Counted from the first letter of the stretch, positions 1 to 11,720 are shown. The stretch: 64,000 nucleotides of DNA from Macrophomina tecta (GCA_024180945.1 JAKSGN010000041.1:1798001-1862000), one strand, 5' to 3'. Notes: generated from the sequence alone by a model not told the origin. Made by a program: numbers and translations.

Positions 1-789
1 TCGCGCTCTTGAGACAACGCTGCTGCGGCGAATGGCGAGCTCTCTCCTCGCCCCGGTGGCGCGGGAGAGCGGCTGGGATTGTCTCTTCTGCGAGGGGCTG
101 GCTTGGGCTTGTGCGAGGTTGCCTGTCGAGCATTGCTCCTTTCGGCTATCAGCAGCACCGCGGGAGGGAGCTGGACGGCCGCGCGCGGTGGATACCTGGA
201 CGTGTGTGGCTGGCGTCGCCTCTGGTTCGGCAGGTTTCGTGTGCTTTGACGTGGTCCGCGACAGCCTAGCTGTCCAGACGTCAACCGAACAAACAACCAA
301 TATCAACCCGCTATCTGGGACAGGAGGTCATCACGAGGGCACGGCGGAGCAAGTAGAGTGTAAGAGCGGTCGCTTGCGCGATTGTGGAATCTGTCGAGAA
401 TCTAAGCAATAAGAACAAAGGAAAAGCTGCTGCCTGAAAGCACATCCAACGAACGAGGTATCCAACTTTTTGTAACCACCGGAGAAACCCTGTGAAGCAG
501 AAGGGAAGACAGCTTGAACGAGATGACTCAAAGATCGCCCCAAAATTGAAATCGAGAAGCGCCTCCGTGAATGCGTGACTGAAGCCCGCCACCCAAATGC
601 ACATGCTCCTCAGCCCGTCTGATAGTGTACAGCAAAAGAAAGCCCATGACCCTTTTATTACATTAAAGTCGAAAAACCCATAGGATCGCAAAAGTGGTAT
701 CTCTGCAGAAGCCAATGAAAGAGAACCCCAATTATAAGAGATGAAGAATGTGAGTCATAGCACCCCCCGGCTCAGACGGTGGCGCTGTT
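1..789. other. gene-free left margin
   Basis: No coding region is supported here. The ORFs on both strands have no recognisable domain and no intron structure that joins them. The right half is the 3' flank of the minus-strand gene that ends at 790. The left part could be promoter or UTR of a gene outside the window. Confidence 0.5.
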
Positions 790-2019
790 CTAGGCAGAAG
801 GATACCGGAGGATATCCTCGCAATTGGCGTCGAACCGCATCGACCAGAGGCGCATGGCGGTCATAAGCTTCTCCGTCTTTTCCAGCTCCCTGTCGCGTCC
901 GAAGATGGTGTCGACAAACTCGCACCCGCTGTTCTTGCCCATAGACACGGGCTTCTTGCCGCCCGCCTCGCGCTTAGCCGCCTTCCACATGTAATCCTCG
1001 CACACCTTGAGCAGCTTGCTGAACCGGACCCAGAGCCGTTCGCCACTTTCCAAGAAATCTTCCACCAGCTCCCTGTTCTCTTGCTTGCGGATCTTCTGCA
1101 TGACCTCCTCTGCCCGCTTGACCTTGCCCGCCAACTGGATGAGCAGGAGCCACAGCTCGCCTGCAATTTCTGACATCGGCGTTGCCGGTCCATAGTGGAA
1201 GACGGTCCAGTCATAGATCCATTTGCCGAGCGAGTTCGCGTCAAAGACGCTTCCAAGAAGGAGGATTGGCTCTTCGGTCGGGTCCCAGTTCTTGAAGGAG
1301 TAGCCAGCCGGAATGCCCGCACGGCGTGCGTCCTCGTCGGTTGCCTTGGGTGCAGCCTTCGCCGTCGACGGTCGCTTGGGTGTCGGGGTGGCCGTGGGGC
1401 GCGAGGAGTGGGATGCCCGGCGAGCGCGCGAACGGGTAGCGTCTGCCTCCTTGTACTCTGGGACCTGGTTGTAGACCTTCTGGTAAGTGTCTTTGTACGA
1501 AGAGGTGTGGTGCGGTTCGTACGGCGGCGGCGGGCTGCCGCGGTAGGCGTAGTCGTCGTCATAGTCGTCGTCAAGGCCCACCTTGCGGTAGTATTGCGAA
1601 CGAGTCGAGCGATTCTTTTCGCCGCAGCAGCAGAACTTGCAGGTGCAAGACTTGCCGCAGGACGTGCCTTCCGGAGCGTAGTAACTGCGACTCCGCTGTC
1701 GTGAACGAGAGCCACTTACATATTCGTAGGCGCGTTGTGGCGTCGACTCGCGCGACGCATACCGCGGCGAGGAGTAGGAGTACGTCGTGTACTGCGGCGG
1801 TACGCGGGCGTAAGCGTAGGTCGGCGGGTCGTGCTGGCTGGCGCGACGGGCGTGGTGCTTGGGCGATCCCCGAGGCGATGGCGTCGCGGTGTGAACCGAG
1901 TAGCGGGGAGAGTAGTAGCTGTGCCCATTTGGAGAAGGAGAGACGGGCGGCGTGCGCATGTAGTCGTAGGCCATGTAGTGCGGCGGGGGCGCCGCGTGAG
2001 GGGTCGAGGAGGAATACAT
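790..2019 (-). CDS. conserved fungal protein of unknown function
   Basis: Single-exon frame of 409 aa starting at ATG 2019. The N-terminal half (about 1-215) is low-complexity, rich in Pro, Ser, Tyr and Arg, with a short cysteine cluster around residue 125 (motif TSCGKSCTCKFCCCGEK). The C-terminal half (about 235-409) is a compact predicted helical domain with sequences such as EEPILLLGSVFDANSLGKW and CEFVDTIFGRDRELEKTEK. From memory, this C-terminal domain recurs in Eurotiomycete and Dothideomycete proteins that are often auto-named 'vegetative cell wall protein gp1', a label driven by the Pro/Ser-rich half and not by function. There is no signal peptide or membrane segment. A 35-nt GT-AG stretch near the RSRQRSRS motif is too short to be an intron, so I keep one exon. 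Function unknown; the domain is well supported. Confidence 0.8.
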   Translation of the reverse strand: MYSSSTPHAAPPPHYMAYDYMRTPPVSPSPNGHSYYSPRYSVHTATPSPRGSPKHHARRASQHDPPTYAYARVPPQYTTYSYSSPRYASRESTPQRAYEYVSGSRSRQRSRSYYAPEGTSCGKSCTCKFCCCGEKNRSTRSQYYRKVGLDDDYDDDYAYRGSPPPPYEPHHTSSYKDTYQKVYNQVPEYKEADATRSRARRASHSSRPTATPTPKRPSTAKAAPKATDEDARRAGIPAGYSFKNWDPTEEPILLLGSVFDANSLGKWIYDWTVFHYGPATPMSEIAGELWLLLIQLAGKVKRAEEVMQKIRKQENRELVEDFLESGERLWVRFSKLLKVCEDYMWKAAKREAGGKKPVSMGKNSGCEFVDTIFGRDRELEKTEKLMTAMRLWSMRFDANCEDILRYPSA

Positions 2020-5000
2020 GGCTGGAGAGGGCGCCGGTCGGCACCGGAAGAGGTGTTATTCGGAAATGGTGAGGCTGTTGAGGGGAGCAGAGAGAGAGGG
2101 AGGGTCGGGGTGCTATAATAGACCCGTCACCGTGGCGAATGCGGCGTGGTGGAGGGCGCGGTGGTGAGCAGAGCGGCGCAGGAGAGAGAGGGAGGTTCGG
2201 TCGTGGAGGGATAAGGAAAAACCGAGTCGCTGTCTCTTAACATTGGAAGCGTGGCTGTGTGGTGCTCAGGTGGCGCGCGAGGACCGGTGGCGATCCGCAG
2301 GTGGGTTGTTGAAGAAGCGTGGTGGTGATTTGGGCTGGCAAGAAGCCAAAGGGATTCGGGGAGGGCTGCGGGCGGGCGGTTGGATTTTATTGTGCGCGCC
2401 GCGCGGATCCTTGCAAGCTGGCGTTCGACCGGGGAGCCTAGGAGGAAGGTATACGGAGGGCAGCCGTGCACGGTGTGGCTGGAGTGTCCTCGTCAATCTG
2501 GGCTCTCGCAGTCACACCGCCGGGCGCGGGGCCATTGACGATCGGTGAGCGGGCAACGATGTCCACTGATGCGCAGCAGATCCAAACAACCCAGCGGCAG
2601 TCGGTGGGCGCTGGTGGGGCGAGAGAGCGTCGTAGAGAGACGTCAGACCGTCTGCCAAAGCCAGCGCAGCCCAACGACTCACTTTTATCGCGCGCTGCTG
2701 GTCACCTGTGTTCATGCAGGCTGATAATAATATCCAGCGCCTTCCACGCGGGCAGCACAGCTTGGGTAAGCACTTGCGGTCGCCAACGCCGTCCTGTGCC
2801 TCGCGGCAAGGGTCTGGGTCTACACGCCGCATATCATGGTTCATGCGTCAGGGAGAAACGCAGCCGTCGCACCAGCTCTGCGCCCGACCGGCAGTGCCGC
2901 ACTCGCTGCCTTTGCCTTCTCCAGAATTTCCCCCCCTCGCGAGCCGTTTGCCTTTAGCCATGCCCCCGCCGCGTCCTTCCCGTCCGCATGCCGCGCCGCA
3001 CGCTGCCCATGGCGCCCATCGCCGGCCAGGAAGCCCTGGGTGTTTCGAGGTGAGCCGCACCCAATTCCTCGCCAGTCGCTCGTTTCCAGGCAAGCAATTT
3101 CCACCGTGACTTTTTGATGAGGGTGAAAATTTTTCTCGAGCCTGTCTCACGCGTTATTGGGTCGCGCGTCCACCGCAAGTCCGCCCTGCCAGCAGCTGCC
3201 CATCGTCCATCGCCCACGCGCTGCCGGGCCCTAGCCGGCCGCTGCAGGTCGCCCGCCCTTGATTGGGGCCCGTCGCTTGCGGGCCAGCGTCCAGATCCTC
3301 GCCGCCTGCTGCTGATTGGCGTGCATACACCGGCCCGCGTTGTGCATTCAGCCTAGCCACTGCCCACTCCTCCTCGCACGCGATGTCGCGACCCTGTCCC
3401 CTGCCCGGAAGCCGTGTCATGCTTCCGTCGCCTGTCCCTCCCAGCACCGCGGCCGCCGGGATTCGCCTTATGGCCTGAGGGAGGATCCGCTAGCCGCATC
3501 TACATGTACACGCCAGCGCATTCCTGCACAGTTTTTCTCCTGCAATCCAGTGACTCTTTCTTGTCTGCTCTGCTTTGTTGTCATTCATCATGCCTTCCAC
3601 TGCCTTTCTTGCCATGAGACAATCAAGAGCTCGGGCGATTGGTGCGCTCATACGCGCGTGGCTGGTATGGCGACGCCCGTCGTTGGCTCCCTCCATCCAC
3701 GTCAACCGGGCTGAGGGTTCGATTGCTCCCGCTTCATGCACGCAGACCCAAACCCAAACAACAGCCCGAAGAGTCATAGGTGCAGCCGGTCAAGAGCCTG
3801 GACTCTGGATTGACCGGTTGCCCGTTGAGATCTCTCATCGCCCGATGGCGATGACGTTGTCTGTGGCGGTGCAATTCGTGTTGTTTTCCCAACCTCTCCT
3901 TCGCATCTCTTCCGCAAATAGGCATGCGTCACGTGTGGAAGGGACAAGCTGGACGGTGGCACGTATTGGTCAGAAGCTTCGCGGCCGTGATGCTGTGTAG
4001 CTGGCTGGATCTTTGCCATTGTCAGACCCGCGTGTCCTGTGTCACAGTAAGTTCCAGTCATCCGAATGGCTCGCAGGCCCCATTATCACACAGGGCGTGC
4101 TATCAATAGCCGCATACCACCTGGTCGGCTGATTGGCTTCGCCCGTCTCAACTGGGAGTCTCTGAGGAAGGGATTACGAAATTCTCCCATTGGGTGGCGA
4201 GACTCGCATACCCGGAGTCAGCTCTCGGTACGACCTTATTAGTCTCAGCAAGAACTCTTTTCTGCTAATGATCAGGCAGGCTGCGATGATAGGGTGCCGT
4301 GTGTAGATGCATGCGAGAGCCGCCCTTGGCCCGCAGCGCTGATCATCAGGGACCTGCAAGATTGCACACCAGGAAGATGCCGGCCGCACAACCAAACATC
4401 CTTTGGCAAGCAGGCTTGTGACACCTACAACGGCTGCTTGCAGGACCGGTCCTCGCACATGTTCATGGATGGAATTGGCGGAGCTGATTGCGTCACCCCG
4501 AGCCCTGAGCCCGGGGATTTGAGGGACACATCGAGTTCGTGTTGCACGATGACTTATCACAAGATGCAGGCTCCCATCTTGGAGACAAGGCATATGTCAC
4601 AGAACATGTGTAATCTGTCTGAAACAGGCGAAAAGGGAAGACAGTCTGCTAATTGACGAAGACGGGCAGGTTTTGAGACGTGAGGTCTCGTTATCACGGA
4701 CGAAAAAGCAGTGTGCAAACCACTGGCCCATTTCTGCTGTGCAGGCCGTTTTTCTTTTTCGTCATACGAGAGTTCAGCCTCGGCAGTGGAAAGGAAAAGG
4801 GATCATCGCATCAAATCGAAGGGTATTCGCACGACTCAGCTTTCGTTGTTTGGCCTGCATCATGTGAGTTTAAACAGCAGTCATGTTTTCCTTCAGCATG
4901 CATGAATGGAGGCTATTGCTTTGGTGCTACTTATCGCAGGAACCACATCTGCAATCTTGAGATGGTGCGACGGCAGACCCGGCCCTTCCAGATTTCGCAA

Positions 5001-6063
5001 GAGCATCAAACATCCGACCCCGGATTATGCGACGTGTTCCATTGGACGGAACAGCCCCACCGTGTTTGTTTGCAAACAGCATCAATGGGCTGGCTGAGCG
5101 ACGCACGAAACGAGCATATGTGGGCAGATTGGCCGCTGAAGCTGGGGTTCTGGCCGTCAATGCAATAACCACGGTTGTTCGACGTTGAAACGCGACAGCA
5201 TGAATGAATGTGGAGGGTGGGGCTGCTCCCCGCCTTGACATCACCCGACTCGGCGCACCGTGTTTCACGTACCTTGAAGCTTGATCATGAGGCCTTACCG
5301 CGGGCTGTTGTGTAGGGAGCAGTCTGCTTTCGCCTATGAAGACCGTACTCGGCTCGATCAGGGGCTCGCGAGTCAAAAGCGGACAGCGATCGGGCATGTG
5401 GGGGGCGGGGGGCGGCCAGGCCGACTCAGGACCGGGCACGCAGAGAGGCCAGCATCAGGGCAAACACCAGCAATCTCGCCCTGCTTTTCGCGCGGTGGGA
5501 GATGGCTGGAGGGGATATGGTGATGGATTACGTCAACGGCGTCAACGCGTTCCTGGGCGCGTCTTCCGGATGCTACCCCGCGAGGCCCAAAACGGCATCG
5601 CCAGCCCCTCACCCTACAGCAAAACATCACGACTCGCTGCAACTTGCACCGGCACTATATCCCACTACAGTCGACCGGCTATATTCTCCTCCAATCGCCG
5701 CGCATTCTCGCCTATCCTACCCACACTTGAACAGATCTCTTGCTGCTGCTCTTCCTAGCTCCTAAGACGCCCACCGGAGCGTCCCCGGAACCGAAGTGTC
5801 TCGTTCTTCGTAACCTAATCCTTCTACCCATTATTAGCAATACCAAGCTGTCGCTCTCCATTTCCGCCTAAAAATGTCGCCCACAGCGGGGCCGACGCGC
5901 ACCACTGCGAGGACGCACTGAGCACGCCACCTGTAATGGCCACACCGGTTTAAATACGTCTTGCGGTGTCTCCGACGCACACGTCTTGCACCTCGCCCAC
6001 CCTGCCCCCTTCACACCCTCTCCGCCGCATCCGAGATACGCGCGACGGAAGACGAAAGCCGAC
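2020..6063. other. 4-kb gene-free interval
   Basis: This interval lies between the divergently transcribed genes at 2019 and 6064. It holds many short overlapping ORFs on both strands, but none has a recognisable domain, signal peptide, or partner exon. The stretch 2.1-3.1 kb is GC-rich. The 0.5 kb before the GH43 gene is C/T-rich on the plus strand, as is common for fungal promoters. No tRNA-like B box, repeat or transposon remnant was seen. It could hold non-coding transcripts, which sequence alone cannot show. Confidence 0.4.
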
Positions 6064-7158
6064 ATGAAGATCACCAACTCTCTCCTCGCCGCGCTCTGCG
6101 CATCGCTCGCCGCCGCCGCACCGACTCTCCAATCCCTAGACTTCAGCGAGTATAGCGTTGAGAAGCGCGCGGACCAGAGCTTGGTCGGCTACCTCGGTGC
6201 TTTCTTCCTCGGCGATGAGCCGAGCGTCTACTTCTACCGCAGCAACGGCAACAACGCTCTGTCCTTTTCCGCCCTCAATGGCGGTCAGCCCGTTATTGTT
6301 CCCACCCAAGGCACCGGTGGAGTGCGCGATCCCACCATCGTGGCAGGCGGTGGTGCTGAAGCCGGGAAGAAGTGGTACATCATCGGTACGGACTTGGATA
6401 TTGCCAAGGTAGGTTTCAAGCATGTATATGGAGGAAGTCGGACGTCCGATCTGACATCTTCACAGACTACTTGGGACGCCGCACAGCGCACCGGCTCGCG
6501 CGGCATCCTCATCTGGGAGAGCACTGACCTGGTGACCTGGACAAACGAACGTCTCATCGTCGTCGAGGACGAGACAGCTGGCATGGTGTGGGCCCCTGAA
6601 GCCCTTTGGGACGAGGAGCGTGGCCAATACCTCGTCCACTGGTCCAGCAAGTTCTATGCCGCCGAAGACACCGCGCACACCGGCAGTCCCGGCGCCATCA
6701 AGATCCGCAGCGCATACACCTCGGATTTCCAGACCTTCACCGAGCCCCAGGACTACGTCGATTACAGCCCGAGCAGTGTCATTGACCTGACCTTCTTGCC
6801 GCTCGGCAACAATGCCTATGCTCGCTTCATCAAGAACGAGACTGCGACCAACGTCTTCACCGAGATCTCGACAGATGGTTTGTTCGGCACCTGGAATCGC
6901 CCCGGTGGCCGTACTGCGATCATTCAGCAGGGCGTCGAGGGCCCCGCTGCATACTGGGACAACCAGGTTGACGGCCAGGCCTACTTGCTATTGGATTTCT
7001 TTGGTGGTGACGGGTATGCCCCGTACCAGAGCACGGATGTGAAGAGCGGTACTTGGACTGCGGCGGACAAGACCAACTTCCCCATCGACCTGAGGCATGG
7101 CAGTGTTTTGGCCGTGGATCAAGCGAGGTATGATGCATTGGGCGGTGCTTTTGCGTAA
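6064..7158 (+). CDS. secreted glycoside hydrolase, GH43-like (arabinosidase-type)
   Basis: Exons 6064-6408 and 6466-7158; the 57-nt intron (GT at 6409, branch CTGAC at 6451, AG at 6465) is in frame and stop-free. The spliced protein is 345 aa, and the join restores DLDIAK-TTWDAAQR. I chose ATG 6064 because it opens directly with a signal peptide (MKITNSLLAALCASLAAAAP); the frame extends further upstream. A GH43-type five-bladed propeller is indicated by GGVRDPTIV (candidate base Asp), MVWAPEALWDEERGQYLVHW, SVIDLTFL (candidate pKa-modulating Asp) and QQGVEGPAAYWD (EGP, candidate general-acid Glu). Family role: hydrolysis of arabinose- or xylose-containing plant polysaccharides outside the cell. 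Exact linkage specificity cannot be read. It converges with the gene ending at 7545. Confidence 0.85.
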   Translation: MKITNSLLAALCASLAAAAPTLQSLDFSEYSVEKRADQSLVGYLGAFFLGDEPSVYFYRSNGNNALSFSALNGGQPVIVPTQGTGGVRDPTIVAGGGAEAGKKWYIIGTDLDIAKVGFKHVYGGSRTSDLTSSQTTWDAAQRTGSRGILIWESTDLVTWTNERLIVVEDETAGMVWAPEALWDEERGQYLVHWSSKFYAAEDTAHTGSPGAIKIRSAYTSDFQTFTEPQDYVDYSPSSVIDLTFLPLGNNAYARFIKNETATNVFTEISTDGLFGTWNRPGGRTAIIQQGVEGPAAYWDNQVDGQAYLLLDFFGGDGYAPYQSTDVKSGTWTAADKTNFPIDLRHGSVLAVDQARYDALGGAFA

Positions 7159-7544
7159 GCGACGGATAGGGCTGCTGTACATAGGATGAAAATGTAAGTT
7201 TTGGGTATCGTACATTTTGGACAGTGCGACGCTGAGGTTCAAATCTGCATGAAGTTATGCCGGCGCTACCACGATCTGTGCATATGCTGTAAACTAGATC
7301 AAGTCTGCTTGCTCCTTTCGTGAGTCCAGGTGAAGGCTACTGACCATCTGTTAGGGCCGATCAAGCTCTCATCGAGATCACTTGGAGGAAGAGCTAGGCC
7401 TGCGAATAACTTATTCAATGACTACCCAATGATCAATGCAGCTAGAAAGCTCAGCCTTGTCCCAGAGAGTTCGCGAGAGGGGGCTCGACCCCTCCCTGAG
7501 CAATATACATTTTTGGAAACCCCTTTCACTGAGACAATACCGTT
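7159..7544. other. convergent intergenic region
   Basis: The 3' flanks of the GH43-like gene (plus) and the propeller gene (minus) meet here. No gene or obvious structured element was found. Both polyadenylation regions must lie in these 386 bases. Confidence 0.5.
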
Positions 7545-8912
7545 TCAAACCATCACCGCCATTCCCTGCGCATTCTTACCCGCTCCCAGTGCAGAGAGAT
7601 CAAAATGTTGAATCATCTTCCCAGTCCCCTGTCCTCCAGAGACATCGAGAACTGTCACGGCAGCGGGAGTCGTCCCATTGCCCGGGGACAGAGCGTAAAT
7701 AAAGTCCCCAGCAGCCTTGAGGTCGATCAAACCGGGGTCCCCGTCCCGAGAGAGATCGAATGTGGAGATGATGGTAGCATCCTTAAGGCTCATCTCGACG
7801 ACACGGTTAACACCCACGTCCGTGACAAAGGCACTGCCCGTCGCCTCCGATACCGTCGCCCAGCACGTCGCCTTCTGCCCGGCAATCTCCTGCCTCGCAA
7901 CCAGCGATGCGGCGTTCGTGCCGTCATCCACCTCCAGCACGGCGCCGCCGAACGACGCGTCCGTCACGAACACCGCGTGCTTCTCTTCCTCTGCCGCGCC
8001 ACCATCGCCATGACGAGGCACCAGCGCCGCGCCGAACAGCACTGCGGTGCCTTCCGGCGAACTGCGCGTCTCGCGCATCGACACGCTGGCGGTCCCCGCC
8101 CCGGCCCCCGCCCCGGCCCCCACCGCACACCCCTCCTTCTCCTGCTGCCACTCCACCGGGAAAACCGAGAAGAAGCCGGTCTTATTCGCCGCCGGATCGC
8201 CCTTCACCGTCGCGAACAGTCGGGCCTCGTCTGCCGAGAAGAAGACCTGCGAGACCGTGTTGGTCGGGCCCACGGGCGGCGTCGTCTGTCCCAAGTCGAA
8301 GCTTCGCAGGCCGTCCATTGTGCCCAGTCCGCTTTCACCGCTGAACTTGGCACACGCTATGCCCGCCCGCGCGCCGGTCATGCCGACGCAGGCGAGATTG
8401 TGTTTCGCGGACGCGGCGACGGTGTTGGGGAAGTCGCCGGGGAGAGCGGCGGGGCGGCCGAGCGGGGTGAGGTCGGTGGAGTTGGAGGGACTAATGGAGA
8501 GCATGGTGAGGGTGTTGGAGCCGGCGTTGACGGCGAAGAGGTTCTGCCGGGGAGGAAGGTCAGCACGGTTCCGGGGGGTTTGGGCCGCGTACAGGGAGGT
8601 GGATCTACTTACGTTTCCGGCGACGGTGAGTGCTGACTGGCCCGCCAGTGCATCGGGGGCGGCGCTAGTGTTTGTTGCGCCGTCGATCGAGTTTGCCCCT
8701 CCGCCGCTGGTCGCGGTGACTGTTCCGCCTGAGAGCGTGCCGTCGGCGGCAATGGGGACGGCGATTACGGCGTTCTGGGCGTCATTGGTGAGGAGGTATA
8801 TGGCTTTTCCTGCGCGCTTTGGGCTCCAGTCCCGGGTGTGGTGGGGCAGGCCTGATACCAAGTCGACAAGGAGAATTAGAGGTAGGATGACGGTGCGGTG
8901 GATGCTCGGCAT
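7545..8912 (-). CDS. secreted beta-propeller protein, lactonase/muconate-cyclase-like
   Basis: Exons (minus) 8912-8613 and 8543-7545. The 69-nt intron (GTAAGT at 8612, branch CTGAC, CAG ending 8544) is in frame and stop-free; removal joins ALTVAGN to NLFAVNAGSNTL. The spliced protein is 432 aa. It has an N-terminal signal peptide (MPSIHRTVILPLILLVDLVSG). Repeated blade-like units follow (AIYLLTNDAQNAVIAVPI, LFAVNAGSNTLTMLSI, HNLACVGMTGARAGIACAKF, HAVFVTDASFGGAVLEV, GSAFVTDVGVNRVVEMSL). This pattern fits the fungal 7-bladed propeller group related to 6-phosphogluconolactonase and carboxymuconate cyclase. Substrate unknown. A GC-rich microsatellite codes for an Ala-Gly run at about 8092-8124. 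A TATATAA box (minus, about 9097-9091) lies about 180 nt upstream of the ATG. Alternative: non-enzymatic secreted propeller. Confidence 0.8.
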   Translation of the reverse strand: MPSIHRTVILPLILLVDLVSGLPHHTRDWSPKRAGKAIYLLTNDAQNAVIAVPIAADGTLSGGTVTATSGGGANSIDGATNTSAAPDALAGQSALTVAGNVSRSTSLYAAQTPRNRADLPPRQNLFAVNAGSNTLTMLSISPSNSTDLTPLGRPAALPGDFPNTVAASAKHNLACVGMTGARAGIACAKFSGESGLGTMDGLRSFDLGQTTPPVGPTNTVSQVFFSADEARLFATVKGDPAANKTGFFSVFPVEWQQEKEGCAVGAGAGAGAGTASVSMRETRSSPEGTAVLFGAALVPRHGDGGAAEEEKHAVFVTDASFGGAVLEVDDGTNAASLVARQEIAGQKATCWATVSEATGSAFVTDVGVNRVVEMSLKDATIISTFDLSRDGDPGLIDLKAAGDFIYALSPGNGTTPAAVTVLDVSGGQGTGKMIQHFDLSALGAGKNAQGMAVMV

Positions 8913-9848
8913 TTTGAGGGAAAGGGTGGAGTGTAATCGAGCTGATCAAGAAGTGCGTAGGTATGTGATTGGATAAGCAGGCTTGCAGACGAAGAAGTGG
9001 AAAAGCGGAATGTCTTGAGAAGACGATGACAAGGAATCTGCTCGCCTGGGTTGATGCTGATGGCATATCAGGCTGGAAACCCGCGGACATTTATATAGCA
9101 GCAAGTTCATTGCGGTAGATGATGATAGTATCGATTTTGGCCTTGTGCCGGTGATTGAGTTTCGTGTCTGCTTGACGTTCGAATTCTCCGGCGCAGATGA
9201 TATGATCAAAATTTCCTTTTTTGGATGATGATTGTGGAATCATGTCTCTGCCTTGGAAAGGTCATGATGACTCTCGTGTCTGAGTAAGGGTACGGTTTGA
9301 TCATCATGCGCTAGTCCGCATACGGTAATATTTGATCATCTATCAGGTCTGGCAGTCCCAAACGCAGAATGTGTCAGAATGCTGCAATAGACCGAGAGTA
9401 GAGGCTGGACTTACTTCAACTAAAATATCCTCTGAATTCCGTAGGTTTTCTGCGCGCTGGGAAGGCAGTTACGCCTCTTACCACAAAATTTTCGTATTGG
9501 TAGGAATAAGACCGACAATATAGGCTTTTGCATGACATTACCGCACGCCTCTCAGTTTCATGAAACATTATTGGAGGCCTCTCGAGTGTTTCTCTGACAC
9601 TCTATGTCTTCGCTAAGAACCCTGACAGTCCCTGAGAACCCACCGTTGAATTTCACTTCCGTATTTGAAGTGTGTTAACCAGAGAAGCACCGCCGGCCTC
9701 TACCCCAAATGCAGCCGGCGTCCAAATCAACGCTTCTGTCAACGCCTTTCTGGGATTTCTGCTTCACAAGCTCCCTTGGCTTCCTTTCAAGGAACACTAC
9801 AGGCAACTTTGGTCAAGACACCAAGCCTGGAGCTAAGACTTCCTCCAA
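8913..9848. other. divergent intergenic region
   Basis: Promoter space between the propeller gene (minus) and the bZIP gene (plus). Apart from the TATA box at 9091-9097 I see no gene, repeat or structured RNA. Confidence 0.4.
9091..9097 (-). promoter_or_regulatory. TATA box of the propeller gene
   Basis: The minus strand reads TATATAA about 180 nt upstream of ATG 8912, in a plausible core-promoter position. No experimental support. Confidence 0.4.
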
Positions 9849-11185
9849 ATGATGAACTTTAAATTCCGCTCGTCTCCCCTCTCAGCGACTGGTGCGTCTC
9901 CTCCCTCAATAAAGCAAGAAGGCATCGCTGTTACCCGTTCGAAATTATTTGCAGTGCCGCAGTAAAGTGTTTGCCTGATATTAACTTGCCGACTCTTTAG
10001 GTGCCGGTGTTGCGTTGAGCAACGGACTGTCGAAACGCCGAGAGCAAGTTCGCAATGCACAACGGTACGTAAATACTAGCCAGGTGGTCAATATAATCGC
10101 TGACTCAATGTGGATAATCCTCAGCGCTTATCGTGAACGCAAGGATGCCTATGTTAAAGCTCTAGAGGCCGAACTCCTGCGACTGCGGTCTAGAGAAGCA
10201 GCATTCGTACAGGAAACACAAAAGCTCTATGCTGAGATTAGGAGCCTGAGGAAACTTGTGGCAAATCATGGGATAGATCTTCCAAATACCCCGACCGTTC
10301 TGGCGAAAAATTTTGACAGCTTCTCGTTCACGGTCAAGGACTTCTGCGGAAGACGCAAAATCACAACACTCTCCGGAACAGACCGACCCGCCAACGAACT
10401 CCAAGATCGTTCGACACCTGATCCGTCCAAGGGTCCCGCGCTGCTTGATCAGACTGATTTCCCCGTTCCAGAAAGTCGTCAGGATCCCAATTATCTGACT
10501 AGGAAGAGACTACCTCGTAAGCGAATCCGCCAATTTGGAGAAGTTTGCTAATGTTCGAAGCTCTCCCAGAACGGAGTTCAACATACGGTCCGCGACCTAA
10601 CCCGCCTTCCCCCGGCAAAGGTAACGAGGGCGCTGAAGGGCTGGATCAGACGAGCGCCGGCATAGATTTTGTATTGAGGTGAGTGATGATTCATTTCTCT
10701 GGCACGGCAGTCATGCTGAGGTCATGGCAACCAGCCTGGAAAGTCCGTGCCTTGGCCATGTCGAGAATGGTCTTGGCGATGCAACTACTCCCAACGGACA
10801 TGTCCTTACAGCATCCGCGGCCTTGCTCTTTGAAGCTTCTCAAAAGTCATCGTCACAAACCGAGTCACCCTGTACTTGGGAGGTGGCTCGTGATAGCTTA
10901 GAACGCCTTTTGGCCCTGTCTCCAGGTTTGGAAGAGGCTGGAGGAGTGACTCCTATACAAGCGTGGGACTACATTCGACGTCATGCGGCATTTAGCACAC
11001 TGGGAAGCAAGCAATTGAGAACCTTGGTACTTAGCTTATTGGGGCATGTGCAGTGTCATGGGTATGTTCGGTCCCCCTCGACCTGATTCAAGTGCTTACA
11101 CAAGGGAAGATTCGGGGCTGTAATTGACCAGAGCGCTTTTGAAGACTTGATGGAAAGGACGATATGGGCCGTCAGTGCCACATGA
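9849..11185 (+). CDS. Yap/AP-1-type fungal bZIP transcription factor
   Basis: Six-exon model: 9849-9891, 10001-10064, 10125-10516, 10570-10678, 10735-11061, 11110-11185. The introns are 109, 60, 53, 56 and 48 nt, all GT-AG, and the exons total 1011 nt (336 aa). Splicing rebuilds the basic region VRNAQRAYRERK (about residues 31-42), which matches the Yap1/Pap1 NxxAQxxFR signature with Tyr for Phe. A heptad zipper follows (L49 to L80). The C-terminal half rejoins as GIDFVLSLESPCLGHVENG and ends CHGFGAVIDQSAFEDLMERT, features shared by a group of Ascomycete Yap-like factors. Expected to be a nuclear DNA-binding regulator, often of oxidative-stress or toxin-efflux genes in this family. The target genes are unknown; the adjacent MFS pumps are candidates. 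The first short exon is the least certain part; ATG 9852 is an alternative start. Confidence 0.8.
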
Positions 11186-11720
11186 AACATTTTCAACCAA
11201 TTCTACCCATTCTAGGCAAAGTCCTCAGGAAGCGGTTGCGGTGTCTTAGATACCTATTGTTGCGCAGGCGTACACAACCGTTACAAGAAGGTATTACTAT
11301 AGGGAGCAAGGGCGTTTTCGGGAAGGGTGATACAGAATGTAGCTGGAAAATGATCATGTGTATATTTGTTAGGAAGGCCACAGTTAGTGCACCGTCCTCA
11401 GCGTTGTTCATAGCCTTTCCTCAGCTCGATCCCCTCCCCCCCCTCCCTGCATTGTCCGCTTTCACTACCTTGCGGCGGTGGAAGGTTGTACTGGCTGAAA
11501 TGCGTTAGCGAATAGCCAGTCTTCACGCCGGCCGAGGCCAAGTGACCTCTTCTGTGCTTTATCTACAGTCTGAGAGACGGGATACAGTATTTGTAGTATT
11601 GTATAATCGAATTTAACTGAAAAAAGGAGTCTAAAGATCGGAAACAATCATCGCAGGTCGTGTAAGCATCTACCGTAACAACCATAATCTTCGAGCAGTT
11701 CCAGCACTGCTTCTACATCT
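11186..11720. other. convergent intergenic region
   Basis: The 3' flanks of the bZIP gene and the minus-strand MFS gene lie here. A C-run (11430-11443) sits in the middle. No gene was supported. Confidence 0.4.

Noticed and set aside
1195..1704. 169-codon plus-strand ORF
   Set aside because: Antisense to the conserved fungal gene at 790-2019.
7605..8976. Two long plus-strand ORFs (343 and 309 codons)
   Set aside because: Antisense to the secreted propeller gene; Arg/Pro-rich and without domains.
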